A DNA stretch of 64,000 nucleotides from assembly GCA_913020555.1 (NCBI GenBank), contig CAJWAC010000001.1, positions 1 to 64,000 on the forward strand, written 5' to 3'. Under the pieces are notes generated by a model that saw nothing but the letters and a program-made list of their open reading frames with translations, was not told the origin of the DNA and did not search any database. The position numbers and the translations under genes were made by a program. Of the stretch, positions 45,550 to 53,821 are shown in pieces. The stretch comes from an uncultured Polaribacter sp. GTDB taxonomy: Bacteria > Bacteroidota > Bacteroidia > Flavobacteriales > Flavobacteriaceae. How positions within the stretch are numbered: the first letter of the stretch is position 1; each line of letters opens with the position of its first letter.

Positions 45550-45960
45550 ATGTATCCAGAAGAATTAGTAAAACCAATGCGTAATCAGTTAATTGATGCT
45601 GGTTTCGAAGCATTATATACAGGTGAAGATGTAGAAGCTGCAATGGCAAAGAAAGGTACAACTTTAGTAGTTGTAAATTCTGTTTGCGGTTGTGCTGCAG
45701 GTACTGCAAGACCAGGAGCAATTGCTTCTTTAGGAGCCGATAAAATTCCTGACAACTTAACTACTGTTTTTGCAGGTGTAGAAAAAGAATCTACGCAAAA
45801 AGCTCGTGAATTTATGATTCCTTTTCCTCCTTCATCTCCGGCAATGGCTTTATTTAAAGATGGTAATTTAGTACATATGTTAGAACGTCATCATATTGAA
45901 GGTAGATCTGCACAAATGATTGCACAAAATTTGGCTGCTGCTTACGATGAGCATTGTTAG
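45550..45960 (+). CDS. Bacilliredoxin, BrxA/BrxB (YphP/YqiW) family
   Basis: 136 residues, the full family length. The active site CGC is at Cys46-Cys48 in VVNSVCGCAAGTARPG, the motif that defines bacilliredoxins; a thioredoxin-like fold follows with PPSSPAMALFKDG and a conserved HMLERHHIEGRSA segment. In Firmicutes the family removes bacillithiol from protein thiols; in Bacteroidota, some of which make bacillithiol, a similar thiol-protecting role is plausible. Monocistronic, with its own -7 box and a strong terminator after the stop. Cytoplasmic. Confidence 0.93.
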   Translation: MYPEELVKPMRNQLIDAGFEALYTGEDVEAAMAKKGTTLVVVNSVCGCAAGTARPGAIASLGADKIPDNLTTVFAGVEKESTQKAREFMIPFPPSSPAMALFKDGNLVHMLERHHIEGRSAQMIAQNLAAAYDEHC

Positions 45961-45994
45961 AATTTATATTTAATCCTTATTAAGGCAATCATTT

Positions 45995-46021
45995 AAAATC
46001 CACTAATTAGTGGATTTTTTT
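45995..46021 (+). terminator. Intrinsic terminator of the bacilliredoxin gene
   Basis: A 24-base perfect palindrome with core ATCCACTAATTAGTGGAT is followed by T. It lies 35 bases after the stop codon. Confidence 0.9.
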
Positions 46022-46040
46022 ATAACTAATATTTTAAAAT

Positions 46041-46280
46041 ATGGCATCGCAATTTGCATCTTATACCAAAAAAGAACTTATTAAAAAGTTGAAAAAACAA
46101 AAAATTTTGGCAATTGTTCAAACTATATTGTTATTACTGATGGTTTTGTTTGCAATTTTCTCCACTTTCGAAAAAGGAATTTCTTTTCAAACATTTCTAC
46201 CTCTATTTTTTGCGCCAATGCTCTTTGTTATGATTTTTGAGATAAAAAAAATAAAAGAAGAATTACAAAGTAGAAAATAA
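46041..46280 (+). CDS. Small membrane protein, two helices
   Basis: 79 residues: a very basic N-terminus (SYTKKELIKKLKKQK), two transmembrane segments at about 19-41 and 49-66 (ILAIVQTILLLLMVLFAIF and FLPLFFAPMLFVMIFEI), and a charged end. It begins soon after the bacilliredoxin terminator and ends one base before the HD hydrolase ATG, so the two are translated together. I do not recognise a family; similar short two-helix proteins are frequent and uncharacterised in Flavobacteriia. Confidence 0.72.
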   Translation: MASQFASYTKKELIKKLKKQKILAIVQTILLLLMVLFAIFSTFEKGISFQTFLPLFFAPMLFVMIFEIKKIKEELQSRK

Positions 46281-46281
46281 A

Positions 46282-46941
46282 ATGATTGAAAGTAAAATAA
46301 TTAAAAAAACCATACATTTTGTTAAAAAGGAATTAGCGCAAGCAGAAGGAGGTCACGATTGGTTTCATGTTGAACGTGTTTTTAAAAACACATTACTTAT
46401 TGCTAAAGAAGAAAAAGTAAATCTAACTGTAGTTTCTTTGGCTGCACTTTTGCACGATATTGCTGATTCTAAATTTCATAATGGTAATGAAGAAATAGGT
46501 CCAAAAATTGCTGAGAGATTTTTAATTGATGAAAATGTACCACAAGAAATAATCACACATGTTGTAGAAATTATTAAAAATATGTCTTTTAAAAATTCGT
46601 TTGGTAAAAACGAGAATAAATTTTCATCAATAGAGTTAAAAGTGGTGCAAGATGCAGATAGATTAGATGCAATTGGTGCAATTGGAATTGCTCGGTGTTT
46701 TAATTATGGTGGATTTAAAAATAGGGCTTTATACAATCCTGAAATTTCACCAAATTTAAATCTTACAAAAGAGGAATATAAAAACTCTAAAGCACCAACA
46801 ATAAATCATTTTTATGAAAAATTGTTACTTTTAAAAGATAAAATGAACACAACCTCTGGAAAAAAGATCGCAGAAAATAGACATCAATTCATGGTTAATT
46901 ATTTAAGCCAATTTTATGATGAATGGAATGGAAAATTATAA
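46282..46941 (+). CDS. HD-domain phosphohydrolase
   Basis: 219 residues, the length of the YedJ/YpgQ group. Metal-binding His and Asp residues of the HD superfamily are seen in GGHDWFHVERV (near residues 20-30), LLHDIADSKF (near 56-65) and QDADRLDAIGAIGIAR (near 130-145). Members hydrolyse nucleotides or related phosphate esters in the cytoplasm; the precise substrate is not predictable. The ATG lies one base after the stop of the small membrane protein. It ends one base before the convergent 61-residue gene. Confidence 0.9.
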   Translation: MIESKIIKKTIHFVKKELAQAEGGHDWFHVERVFKNTLLIAKEEKVNLTVVSLAALLHDIADSKFHNGNEEIGPKIAERFLIDENVPQEIITHVVEIIKNMSFKNSFGKNENKFSSIELKVVQDADRLDAIGAIGIARCFNYGGFKNRALYNPEISPNLNLTKEEYKNSKAPTINHFYEKLLLLKDKMNTTSGKKIAENRHQFMVNYLSQFYDEWNGKL

Positions 46942-46942
46942 A

Positions 46943-47128
46943 TTAACTTTCTTTTGCCACTTCTAAAGCTGTAATCTTATATTCTAAAACTGCTAATTCC
47001 TCACCAAATTCAATAATCTGCTCTATTGTTAAATCTTTACTAGAGTTCACAAAATCTCGAATTTGTCTGCTTTTAAAGCTATAATAATCTATTGCTTTAT
47101 CTACTTTTGTTTTAACCATTACACTCAT
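46943..47128 (-). CDS. Small conserved-looking helical protein
   Basis: 61 residues, predicted to be all helix: KTKVDKAIDYYSFKSRQIRD, then DLTIEQIIEFGEELAVLEYK. It starts two bases after the AraC-type regulator's stop and clearly belongs to the same transcript. No motif or signal is visible. The tight spacing and regular amphipathic pattern favour a real gene, but it is too short for a family call. Confidence 0.6.
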   Translation of the reverse strand: MSVMVKTKVDKAIDYYSFKSRQIRDFVNSSKDLTIEQIIEFGEELAVLEYKITALEVAKES

Positions 47129-47130
47129 AA

Positions 47131-48003
47131 CTACTGTATTAGATTTTTTAATTCACTTCTGTAAACAGAAGCACTTTTACCAGAGAACTCTTTAAATAAC
47201 TTATTAAAATGAGAAAAATTGTTGAAGCCGCACTCAAAACTTATATCTGTTATACTCATGTTACTTTCGGCAAGCAATTTTGTAGCATGTACAACCCTAT
47301 ACTCATTTACTAATTTTGTAAATGTTTTTCCAGTTGATTTTTTAAAATATCGGCAAAATGCAGGAACTGTCATACTTACCAAACCTGAAGCTTCATCTAA
47401 ACTAATATGTTCTTTAAAATTTTCATTAATATGTTTATAAATCACCTCTATTTTATTACTGTCTTGATGTGTACTTTCAAAAGCAAAGCCATTAGCATTT
47501 AGCAATGTAAAGTCGTCTGTTGTGGCTAAATCATTTAAAATTTCTATAAATGAAGTAATTCTATGGACTCCATTTAATTCTGTTAAGTATTCAATTTTTG
47601 CCCCAATTCTTTGTTTTATTTCAAGATTAAAGCGAATTCCTTTTTTAGCTCGTTCAAATAATGCATCAATGGCAATCATTTCAGGTCTTTTAAAAAAATC
47701 ATTTCCTAAAAAATCGGGTAAAAATTGTATTAATGTTTCAGATCCATTTGTTGTTAATCTATCTAAATATCCAATATGTGGTAAATTAGAACCTATTAAT
47801 ACCAACTGGCTATTGTTAAAATAACTTATATGATTACCAATATGTCTTTTCCCTTTTCCTTTATTTACATATACCAATTCTATTTCTGGATGAAAATGCC
47901 AAAAGGGCTTGTTGGTTTTTAAAAACTCTACGTGCTTCTTTAATAAAAATGAGCTTCCAAAATTTGGAGTAATTTTCTCTAGAGTTGGTTTTCTCTGAAT
48001 CAT
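47131..48003 (-). CDS. AraC-family transcriptional regulator
   Basis: 290 residues. The N-terminal half (about 10-140) is a cupin-like effector domain, PFWHFHPEIELVYVNKGKG being its typical start. The C-terminal half (about 185-285) has the two helix-turn-helix units, SLDEASGLVSMTVPAFCRYF and NMSITDISFECGFNNFSHFN with the classic FxxCGF pattern. Cupin-type AraC proteins sense small molecules, often sugars. No target is evident; the divergent gene pair downstream of a strong promoter at 48134-48164 is an obvious candidate. The predicted -7 box is so close to the ATG that the message would be leaderless. Confidence 0.93.
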   Translation of the reverse strand: MIQRKPTLEKITPNFGSSFLLKKHVEFLKTNKPFWHFHPEIELVYVNKGKGKRHIGNHISYFNNSQLVLIGSNLPHIGYLDRLTTNGSETLIQFLPDFLGNDFFKRPEMIAIDALFERAKKGIRFNLEIKQRIGAKIEYLTELNGVHRITSFIEILNDLATTDDFTLLNANGFAFESTHQDSNKIEVIYKHINENFKEHISLDEASGLVSMTVPAFCRYFKKSTGKTFTKLVNEYRVVHATKLLAESNMSITDISFECGFNNFSHFNKLFKEFSGKSASVYRSELKNLIQ

Positions 48004-48007
48004 AATA

Positions 48008-48035
48008 CAAAAATACGATATTACAAAATTCTCAA
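48008..48035 (-). promoter_or_regulatory. Predicted leaderless promoter of the AraC-type gene
   Basis: On the minus strand TTG (48033-48035), 17 bases, and TATTTTTG (48008-48015) match the Bacteroidetes promoter. Only four bases separate the -7 box from the ATG. Confidence 0.5.
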
Positions 48036-48133
48036 CTTTATAAAATTAACATTTTTATACTCTATATTAACCAATAAGGTTTTAAAAAAAAAATATTTTG
48101 TTAATATAACACATAAATATACCAATTTTGTTG

Positions 48134-48164
48134 TTTGACAAAACACATATCAAACTTAATTTTG
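48134..48164 (+). promoter_or_regulatory. Strong Bacteroidetes-type promoter
   Basis: TTTG (48134-48137), exactly 19 bases, then TAATTTTG (48157-48164) is a perfect fit to the TTTG-N19-TAnnTTTG consensus. It drives the 41-residue gene starting 20 bases downstream and the frameshifted gene after it. Confidence 0.7.
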
Positions 48165-48184
48165 TTCTATAAAATATTTAAATT

Positions 48185-48310
48185 ATGGTAAACAAAGAAG
48201 GAATTTTATTTACAAGTGTAATTGTTTTTTTCTCGGTTTTATACTTGGTTCAATTGATTGTAATTGGACGAATATTAATAAATGGTATCAACAATAAAAA
48301 AAGCATATAA
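48185..48310 (+). CDS. Very small single-helix membrane protein, 41 residues
   Basis: A short gene with MVNKEGILFTSVIVFFSVLY then LVQLIVIGRILI: one transmembrane helix (about residues 7-32) and a basic end NNKKSI. It begins 20 bases behind an excellent promoter and ends two bases before the next start, so it is likely translated. No family recognised. Confidence 0.6.
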   Translation: MVNKEGILFTSVIVFFSVLYLVQLIVIGRILINGINNKKSI

Positions 48311-48312
48311 AA

Positions 48313-48892
48313 ATGAAAGTATTTAAAAAAGTAATATTGATTGTCATTTTTATGTTAGCAACACTGGCAAACTATGCAAACAAAAACAATTTTTATAACG
48401 CAAAAAACAGTGATAATATAACATTTGTGTTTAAAGGAACAAAAAAAGGACATCAACTAAAGGTAAAAGATCAGAATGGAGAGGTACCTTATTCTGAAGA
48501 AATAAAAAGGAAAGGTAATATCACCAAATCATTCAATTTTAATAATCTGAAAGACGGAAATTATACTTTAGAATTAGAAAAAGATTTTGAAATTATTGTA
48601 AAATCGATAAAAGTTGAAAGGAATAAAGTTGTCATTGAAAAAGCTGAAAATATAATTTTTAAACCTGTTATTAGACTTGAATCTGATAAATTAATGATAT
48701 CAAAAAATTATATTTGATAAAAAACAATTAGAAATCGCCTTATTTTTTAAAGGTGAAATTATTTATTCAGAAACTATAAAGGGCGGTCCAATAGTAAATG
48801 GAATTTATAAATTAGATTTAAACGAAAAAGGAGATTATGAGATCGTTATCGAAAATAATGGAGGAACCTACAACGAAATATTTAAACTTTAA
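48313..48892 (+). pseudogene. Exported two-module beta-sandwich protein, frameshifted
   Basis: The first frame gives 134 residues: a signal peptide (to about 22), a module with FVFKGTKKGHQLKVKDQNGE and NLKDGNYTLELEKDFEI, then VIRLESDKLMISKNYI and a stop at 48715. One base later the next frame continues without interruption as FDKKQLEIALFFKGEIIYSE and ends NEIFKL at 48890. Removing one A from the six-A run at 48702-48707 joins both into one protein of about 192 residues, with LMISK running into IIFDKKQ. Hence either a real frameshift mutation, an assembly error in the homopolymer, or correction by transcriptional slippage. DUF3244-like appearance; function unknown. Confidence 0.78.
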
Positions 48893-48919
48893 GCAATATT
48901 TCTAATTTATCTGTAGCAT

Positions 48920-48965
48920 ATTATTACAAAAAACGAGCTCGTTAAAGCTCGTTTTTTGTAATAAT
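48920..48965. terminator. Bidirectional terminator
   Basis: A perfect 19-bp stem, 48920-48938 with 48947-48965, core ACGAGC / GCTCGT flanked by A/T runs, lies between the frameshifted gene and the convergent crotonase gene. Confidence 0.9.
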
Positions 48966-48969
48966 TTAT

Positions 48970-49752
48970 TTAATTGCCAGAGAAACTAGGCTTTCTTTTT
49001 TCTAAAAATGCAGTAGTGCCCTCTTTAAAATCTGCTGTACCAAAACATGCACCAAATTCCGAAATTTCTGTGTCAAAGCCATTAATACCATCTTTAAAGT
49101 TTGCATTTACTGCCTTGATAGCTCCAGAAATAGCAACAGAGGAATTTCTCATTATTTTACTCGCCAATTTTTCTGCTAAAGGCAATAATTCTTCCAATGT
49201 TGTTGTGTGATTTACTAAACCACAATTTTTAGCTTCATCAGCAGAAATCATAGCAGCCGTCATAATTAATTCCATTGCTTTTCCTTTACCAACCAATTGT
49301 GGCAAACGCTGTGTACCTCCATAACCAGGAATTACGCCTAAAGAAACTTCTGGTAACCCCATTTTTGCATTATTTGATGCGATTCTAAAATGGCAAGACA
49401 TTGCCAATTCTAATCCTCCGCCTAAAGCAAAACCGTTTATAGCAGCAATTACAGGAGTAGACAAATTTTCAACAAAATCAAACAACATTTCTTGCCCTTT
49501 TCTTGCTAAAGAGCCTCCCTCATTTACAGAAAAATGGGCAAACTCAGAAATATCTGCACCTGCAACAAATGCTTTTTCTCCAGAACCCGTTAAAATGATG
49601 ACTTTAATAACTGAATCTTCTTCTAAAACTTTAAAAGCGTGGCTTAACTCCGTAATTGTTTGTTTATTTAATGCATTTAATTTTTTTGGCCTATTAATAA
49701 TTATTTTTGCCAGCGCATTATTTTTTTCTAGTAGAATATTATTGTATTTCAT
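48970..49752 (-). CDS. Enoyl-CoA hydratase/isomerase (crotonase) family protein
   Basis: 260 residues. The oxyanion-hole segments are AFVAGADISEF (near residues 60-70) and INGFALGGGLELAMSCHFRIA (near 104-125; split as INGFALGGGLELAM and SCHFRIA); the catalytic Glu positions correspond to GLPEVSLGVIPGYGGTQRL. This is the standard short-chain enoyl-CoA hydratase layout, hydrating trans-2-enoyl-CoA in fatty-acid or butanoate metabolism. It lies 22 bases after the histidine kinase gene on the same strand, a combination without obvious functional link. Cytoplasmic. Confidence 0.92.
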   Translation of the reverse strand: MKYNNILLEKNNALAKIIINRPKKLNALNKQTITELSHAFKVLEEDSVIKVIILTGSGEKAFVAGADISEFAHFSVNEGGSLARKGQEMLFDFVENLSTPVIAAINGFALGGGLELAMSCHFRIASNNAKMGLPEVSLGVIPGYGGTQRLPQLVGKGKAMELIMTAAMISADEAKNCGLVNHTTTLEELLPLAEKLASKIMRNSSVAISGAIKAVNANFKDGINGFDTEISEFGACFGTADFKEGTTAFLEKRKPSFSGN

Positions 49753-49774
49753 ATGATATAGTTAGGATTGAAAG

Positions 49775-51232
49775 TTATGATTTAGGCAAAATTACTGTAA
49801 AAATAGTTCCCACACCTTCTTGTGAAGTAAAAGAAATATTACCATCGTAAGCTTCTATAATATTTTTCACCATTGGTAAACCCAAGCCCATACCACTTGA
49901 TTTTGTAGTAAACTTAGGTTCAAAAATTAGACTTTTTAATTCCTCTGATATTCCTTTTCCATTATCAGAAACTATAATTTTTACATTATTCATTTCTGAA
50001 ACCACTTTTACTTCTATAAAAGGATTTTCCTCTTTTTCTGATGCTTGCATCGCATTCTTAATCAGATTTGTTACAATTCTAATTAATTGAGTTTTATCTA
50101 AATTGGCAAATAATTCTGTTTCTTCAGTAATATAGGTTATAAAGCCTTCATTAAAAATATCTAATGCCAATTTTACAACGCTTATCACGTTTATGCGCTC
50201 TCTTTTTTGTGTTGGCATTTTTGCAAAATCTGAAAAAGCAGAAGCAATAGAACTCATAACGTCTATCTGTTGAATTAAAGTTTTGCTATATTCAGATAGT
50301 TTTTCTCTAATATTTTCATCTTCAGGATTAAATTTTCGTTCAAAACTCTGCACAGATAAACGCATTGGCGTTAATGGATTTTTAATTTCATGAGCAACCT
50401 GTTTTGCCATTTCTCTCCAAGCCTGCTCACGCTCACTTCTTGCAAGTTTTACTGCACTTTCTTCTAATTGATCAATCATGTTATTATACGCCTCAACCAA
50501 GGTTTTAATTTCCGAGCTTGCCGAATTTAATGTGATTTTTTCATTACGCTCATTTAAACGCGTGTGCTCCATTTTATCTGAAATAGATTTTATAGATCTT
50601 GTAATATAACTTGATAAAAAGTAAGCTAGCGCGATTGCAACAACAAACATTAATACATATACCAAACTTAGCCTGCTAATAAATTCCTTTAATTCTTTCT
50701 CGATTTCTGAATTATCTTGGGTAAATTCCAACTCAATGATTCCAATTCGTTTCGATTTAGAATCATTTATGTAGCTGAAAGAAGTTTGATAACCAATACC
50801 ATCTTTTTCTAAAGGTATTAGGATTCTATGATTTGAACTTTGTACTAATTCATTTAAAATTTTGTAGGACAATGGTTCTATTTCGTTGGGTTCAAAAGCA
50901 TTGGTTTTAGAAGAAACCAAGAGGTTACCATGCAAATCAAAAATAGAAATATTCAGTTTATTAATTGAGGATATTTCGTAAATACGATTCTGAAAAATTT
51001 TTGATAAATTCTCCGTATTAACAGGATATGTAGTTTTGTTGCTAAGCTCTATTTCTATGGTTTTATTTGTTGTAGCTTCTTTTCGCTCAAAACGTTGTAT
51101 GTTATAATCTTTTGTTTGTTCATCATATTGATATACAGTTACACCTAAAATTAGAATTGAAGCCAATAGCACCAATAAAATCATAGATAAAAAAATGCGT
51201 ATTCTTAAAGAGATATTTTTAAAATTGACCAA
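49775..51232 (-). CDS. Sensor histidine kinase, NtrY-like
   Basis: 485 residues. Two transmembrane helices (about 12-33 and 188-209) bracket a periplasmic sensor of about 150 residues. A HAMP region (about 210-260), the dimerisation helix with phospho-acceptor His281 in AKQVAHEIKNPLTPM, and the ATP-binding domain (about 370-485) with RIVTNLIKNAMQAS, DNGKGI, SGMGLGLPMV follow. The HEIKNPLTPxRLS form of the H box is that of NtrY-type kinases. No response regulator gene is adjacent, so the partner is elsewhere. The signal sensed is unknown. Confidence 0.93.
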   Translation of the reverse strand: MVNFKNISLRIRIFLSMILLVLLASILILGVTVYQYDEQTKDYNIQRFERKEATTNKTIEIELSNKTTYPVNTENLSKIFQNRIYEISSINKLNISIFDLHGNLLVSSKTNAFEPNEIEPLSYKILNELVQSSNHRILIPLEKDGIGYQTSFSYINDSKSKRIGIIELEFTQDNSEIEKELKEFISRLSLVYVLMFVVAIALAYFLSSYITRSIKSISDKMEHTRLNERNEKITLNSASSEIKTLVEAYNNMIDQLEESAVKLARSEREQAWREMAKQVAHEIKNPLTPMRLSVQSFERKFNPEDENIREKLSEYSKTLIQQIDVMSSIASAFSDFAKMPTQKRERINVISVVKLALDIFNEGFITYITEETELFANLDKTQLIRIVTNLIKNAMQASEKEENPFIEVKVVSEMNNVKIIVSDNGKGISEELKSLIFEPKFTTKSSGMGLGLPMVKNIIEAYDGNISFTSQEGVGTIFTVILPKS

Positions 51233-51452
51233 TTCTATTTTATTCTTTTTAGTTATTAAAAATATTAAGACTTATCCATATAAAATTACAATAGATCAGC
51301 GTTTCTTAAGTTAATCATTCGAAATTTACACTTTTATTTTTCTACCAATAAGCATACCAAAGAATAGAATTAAAAATACGTTTTCATTTGATTATACAAA
51401 TAAATTACATTTTACAAGATAAGTAATTTACAAAGTGCTCACAAAACAGAAG

Positions 51453-52784
51453 TCAACATTTAACAAGAGGTAAAAAAGTGTTTCTAAATTTAATTATTAA
51501 TGGAATTCCTCTGGCTAAAATCCAACATGTGAAAGCAATCCAAATTGCAACCAACTTATAATCTAACCAATCAAAAAATAATAAAGTTGGCATAAAAACA
51601 AAAGCTGTAGATAATATTAAAACATTTCGTAAATATTTCATAAAACCCATACCTTTAAACATTCCATCAAAAATAAAAGTAATAGCACTTAAAGGCTGTG
51701 ACAATAATACGATCCAAAATACATGGTTAAATTGTTCTAAAACAGATGTTTCCTTGGTGAAAATCTGCCCAATATAATTGTAAAAAATAAAACCTATTAA
51801 AGCGATTACACTTCCTATTAAAACTCCGTATTTAAATAATTTATTACTCAATTCTATTAAGCTTTTATAGTTTTTTGCACCTAATAATTTCCCTGACAAA
51901 ATATTTCCTGCACTTGAATATCCATCAATCATAAATGCTCCTAGTAACCAAATATTTATGCCAATTGTATAGGCTGCAATGTAAGATGCACCGTAATTTG
52001 TGGCAAATGAAGTGGCAAAATATAAGGCAGTATTTAAAGCAATAGTTCTAATAAATAAATTGCCAATCATTCCCAATAATTTTGGAATTTCTGGATGAAA
52101 AGGCAGTTGAATTTTTAATGAAATATTTGTTTTTTTTATCAATAAAATAAAAGCAATTATTGCCATTGTAACTTGCGCAATTACACTAGCATAAGCCGCT
52201 CCTTCAATATACATTGCAGGTATAATATCTTTAATTCCGTAAACTAAGATAAAATCTAACACAATATTTAATAGCGCTCCAATTATAGCAATTATCATTG
52301 GATAAAACGTATTTTGTAAACCTCTAAAAACTCCAAAAACAGCAAAAACGAACAAGGAAAAAGGAAACCCAAAAATTCTGATTTTAAAGTAGGTAATGCA
52401 ATAAGATAAAACCTCTCCTGAAGCGTTATAAAACTCAAAAATTTGTTTTGCAAAAGGGTATGATATTGCAACAACAAATAAACTTCCTAATATTACAATA
52501 GCCATCGCTTGCGCAGGTAAAGCACCTATTTCGTCACGTTTATTGGCACCAACATATTGAGAAATTATAGATGAAATTGCACTTCTTATTTGCCCAAAAA
52601 CCCAAATTAACATAGAAATGTAAGCACCCACAATACCCACTGCTGCCAAACATTCTGTGGCATCAACATTTATATTCCCAATAATAGCGGTATCAGTTAT
52701 AGACAATAAAGGCTCAGCAATACCTGCAATTAAAGCAGGAATAGCTAATTTATTTATATGTTTAAAACTTATATCGGTTTTCAA
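51453..52784 (-). CDS. MATE-family multidrug/metabolite exporter (DinF-like)
   Basis: 443 residues with about twelve transmembrane helices. The start INKLAIPALIAGIAEPLLS and SITDTAIIGNI, and the segment SAISSIISQYVGANKRDEIG, are hallmarks of the MATE fold; the second half repeats it with IDGYSSAGNILSGKLLGAKN. DinF-type members export cationic drugs or bile-acid-like compounds using Na+ or H+ gradients. It stands alone, with its start about 95 bases from the divergent universal stress protein gene. Confidence 0.92.
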   Translation of the reverse strand: MKTDISFKHINKLAIPALIAGIAEPLLSITDTAIIGNINVDATECLAAVGIVGAYISMLIWVFGQIRSAISSIISQYVGANKRDEIGALPAQAMAIVILGSLFVVAISYPFAKQIFEFYNASGEVLSYCITYFKIRIFGFPFSLFVFAVFGVFRGLQNTFYPMIIAIIGALLNIVLDFILVYGIKDIIPAMYIEGAAYASVIAQVTMAIIAFILLIKKTNISLKIQLPFHPEIPKLLGMIGNLFIRTIALNTALYFATSFATNYGASYIAAYTIGINIWLLGAFMIDGYSSAGNILSGKLLGAKNYKSLIELSNKLFKYGVLIGSVIALIGFIFYNYIGQIFTKETSVLEQFNHVFWIVLLSQPLSAITFIFDGMFKGMGFMKYLRNVLILSTAFVFMPTLLFFDWLDYKLVAIWIAFTCWILARGIPLIIKFRNTFLPLVKC

Positions 52785-52851
52785 TATGTTCTTTTTTTAC
52801 AAAGGTACGCCTCTTAAAAAAAAGATTGGCTTTTACTTTCTCAAAAATGAG

Positions 52852-52859
52852 TAACTTTG
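52852..52859 (+). promoter_or_regulatory. Predicted -7 box of the universal stress protein gene
   Basis: TAACTTTG exactly matches TAnnTTTG and lies 19 bases before the ATG; a TTGG block is about 22 bases upstream of it. Confidence 0.5.
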
Positions 52860-52878
52860 TAGTCTAAAAACAGTAGTT

Positions 52879-53670
52879 ATGCAGCACATTTTAGTACCTA
52901 TAGGATTTACCGAAGACGCAGAAAATACATTGCAATATGCAATTGATTTTGCATCAGATATTAATGCTAAAGTTTTTGTATTTAGAGCTTATAGCGTGCA
53001 ATCAAAAGCTGGTACTATTATTAACATTGACAGCATTATTGAACGTGAAACTAATTTATATTTACGTACAATGGTAAAAGGTGTAGATACCAAAAATGTT
53101 GATGTAAAATTAATTTCTGCCAAAGGTTCTACTTTAGATAGTGTTGCCGCTATTGATGATGAATTAGGTATTGATTTAATTATTGTAGGTGCAAAAAGTA
53201 ACTCTATAAAAGAAGAACTTTTTTTAGGTAGAACAGCAGGAAACTTGGTAAAACACGCTGAATTGACAGTTTTAGCTGTTCCAAATGGCTATAAATATGC
53301 TCCTATAAAAAGTGTTTTAATGGCTTTTAAATCTGGAGTTGTAAAAAGTAAAACAGCCTTAAAACCGCTACAGTTTATGGCAAACAAATTCGGTTTTGAC
53401 GTGAATTTACTTTTAGTTAAAACTCCGAATTATAAACAAGAAGATTTAAATATAAATATTGATTTAGAGGCATTACAAACCACCTTAACTACAACAGAAA
53501 ATGGGACAACTTTTCAAGGTGTTTTAGAGCATTTAAATACATTTAATCCAGATATGCTTTGTGTTTTTAGACGTAAAAGAGGTTTCTTTCAAAAACTTTG
53601 GGAAAAGAATACTATTTTAAAAGAAGAATTTTACACTACAAAACCCTTATTGATTTTAAGAGGTAAGTAA
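52879..53670 (+). CDS. Universal stress protein, tandem UspA-like
   Basis: 263 residues. The first UspA domain (about 1-140) begins MQHILVPIGFTEDAENTLQY and ends with DLIIVGAKSN and GRTAGNLVKHAELTVLAVP, close to the GxxG-9x-G(S/T) nucleotide loop. The second domain (about 148-263) is more degenerate, ending KPLLILRG. Tandem UspA proteins are common in Bacteroidota and accompany stress or oxygen limitation. Cytoplasmic, single-gene unit. Confidence 0.93.
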   Translation: MQHILVPIGFTEDAENTLQYAIDFASDINAKVFVFRAYSVQSKAGTIINIDSIIERETNLYLRTMVKGVDTKNVDVKLISAKGSTLDSVAAIDDELGIDLIIVGAKSNSIKEELFLGRTAGNLVKHAELTVLAVPNGYKYAPIKSVLMAFKSGVVKSKTALKPLQFMANKFGFDVNLLLVKTPNYKQEDLNINIDLEALQTTLTTTENGTTFQGVLEHLNTFNPDMLCVFRRKRGFFQKLWEKNTILKEEFYTTKPLLILRGK

Positions 53671-53821
53671 ATCAGAAATCTTGTTACAATATCCATTAAT
53701 GTTATTTTTTAATAGCACTATTTTCTTTTAAAACTAGTTCATGTACTGCTGTTTAAAGTCTTTTTTTCAAGCAGTAAGTTATACTGATTTACTCACCTTT
53801 AATCATCACCCAAGAATTAAT

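Noticed and set aside
48690-48720. Programmed -1 ribosomal frameshift at the A run
   Set aside because: The downstream frame is reached by +1 (or -2), not -1, so the classical slippery mechanism does not fit.
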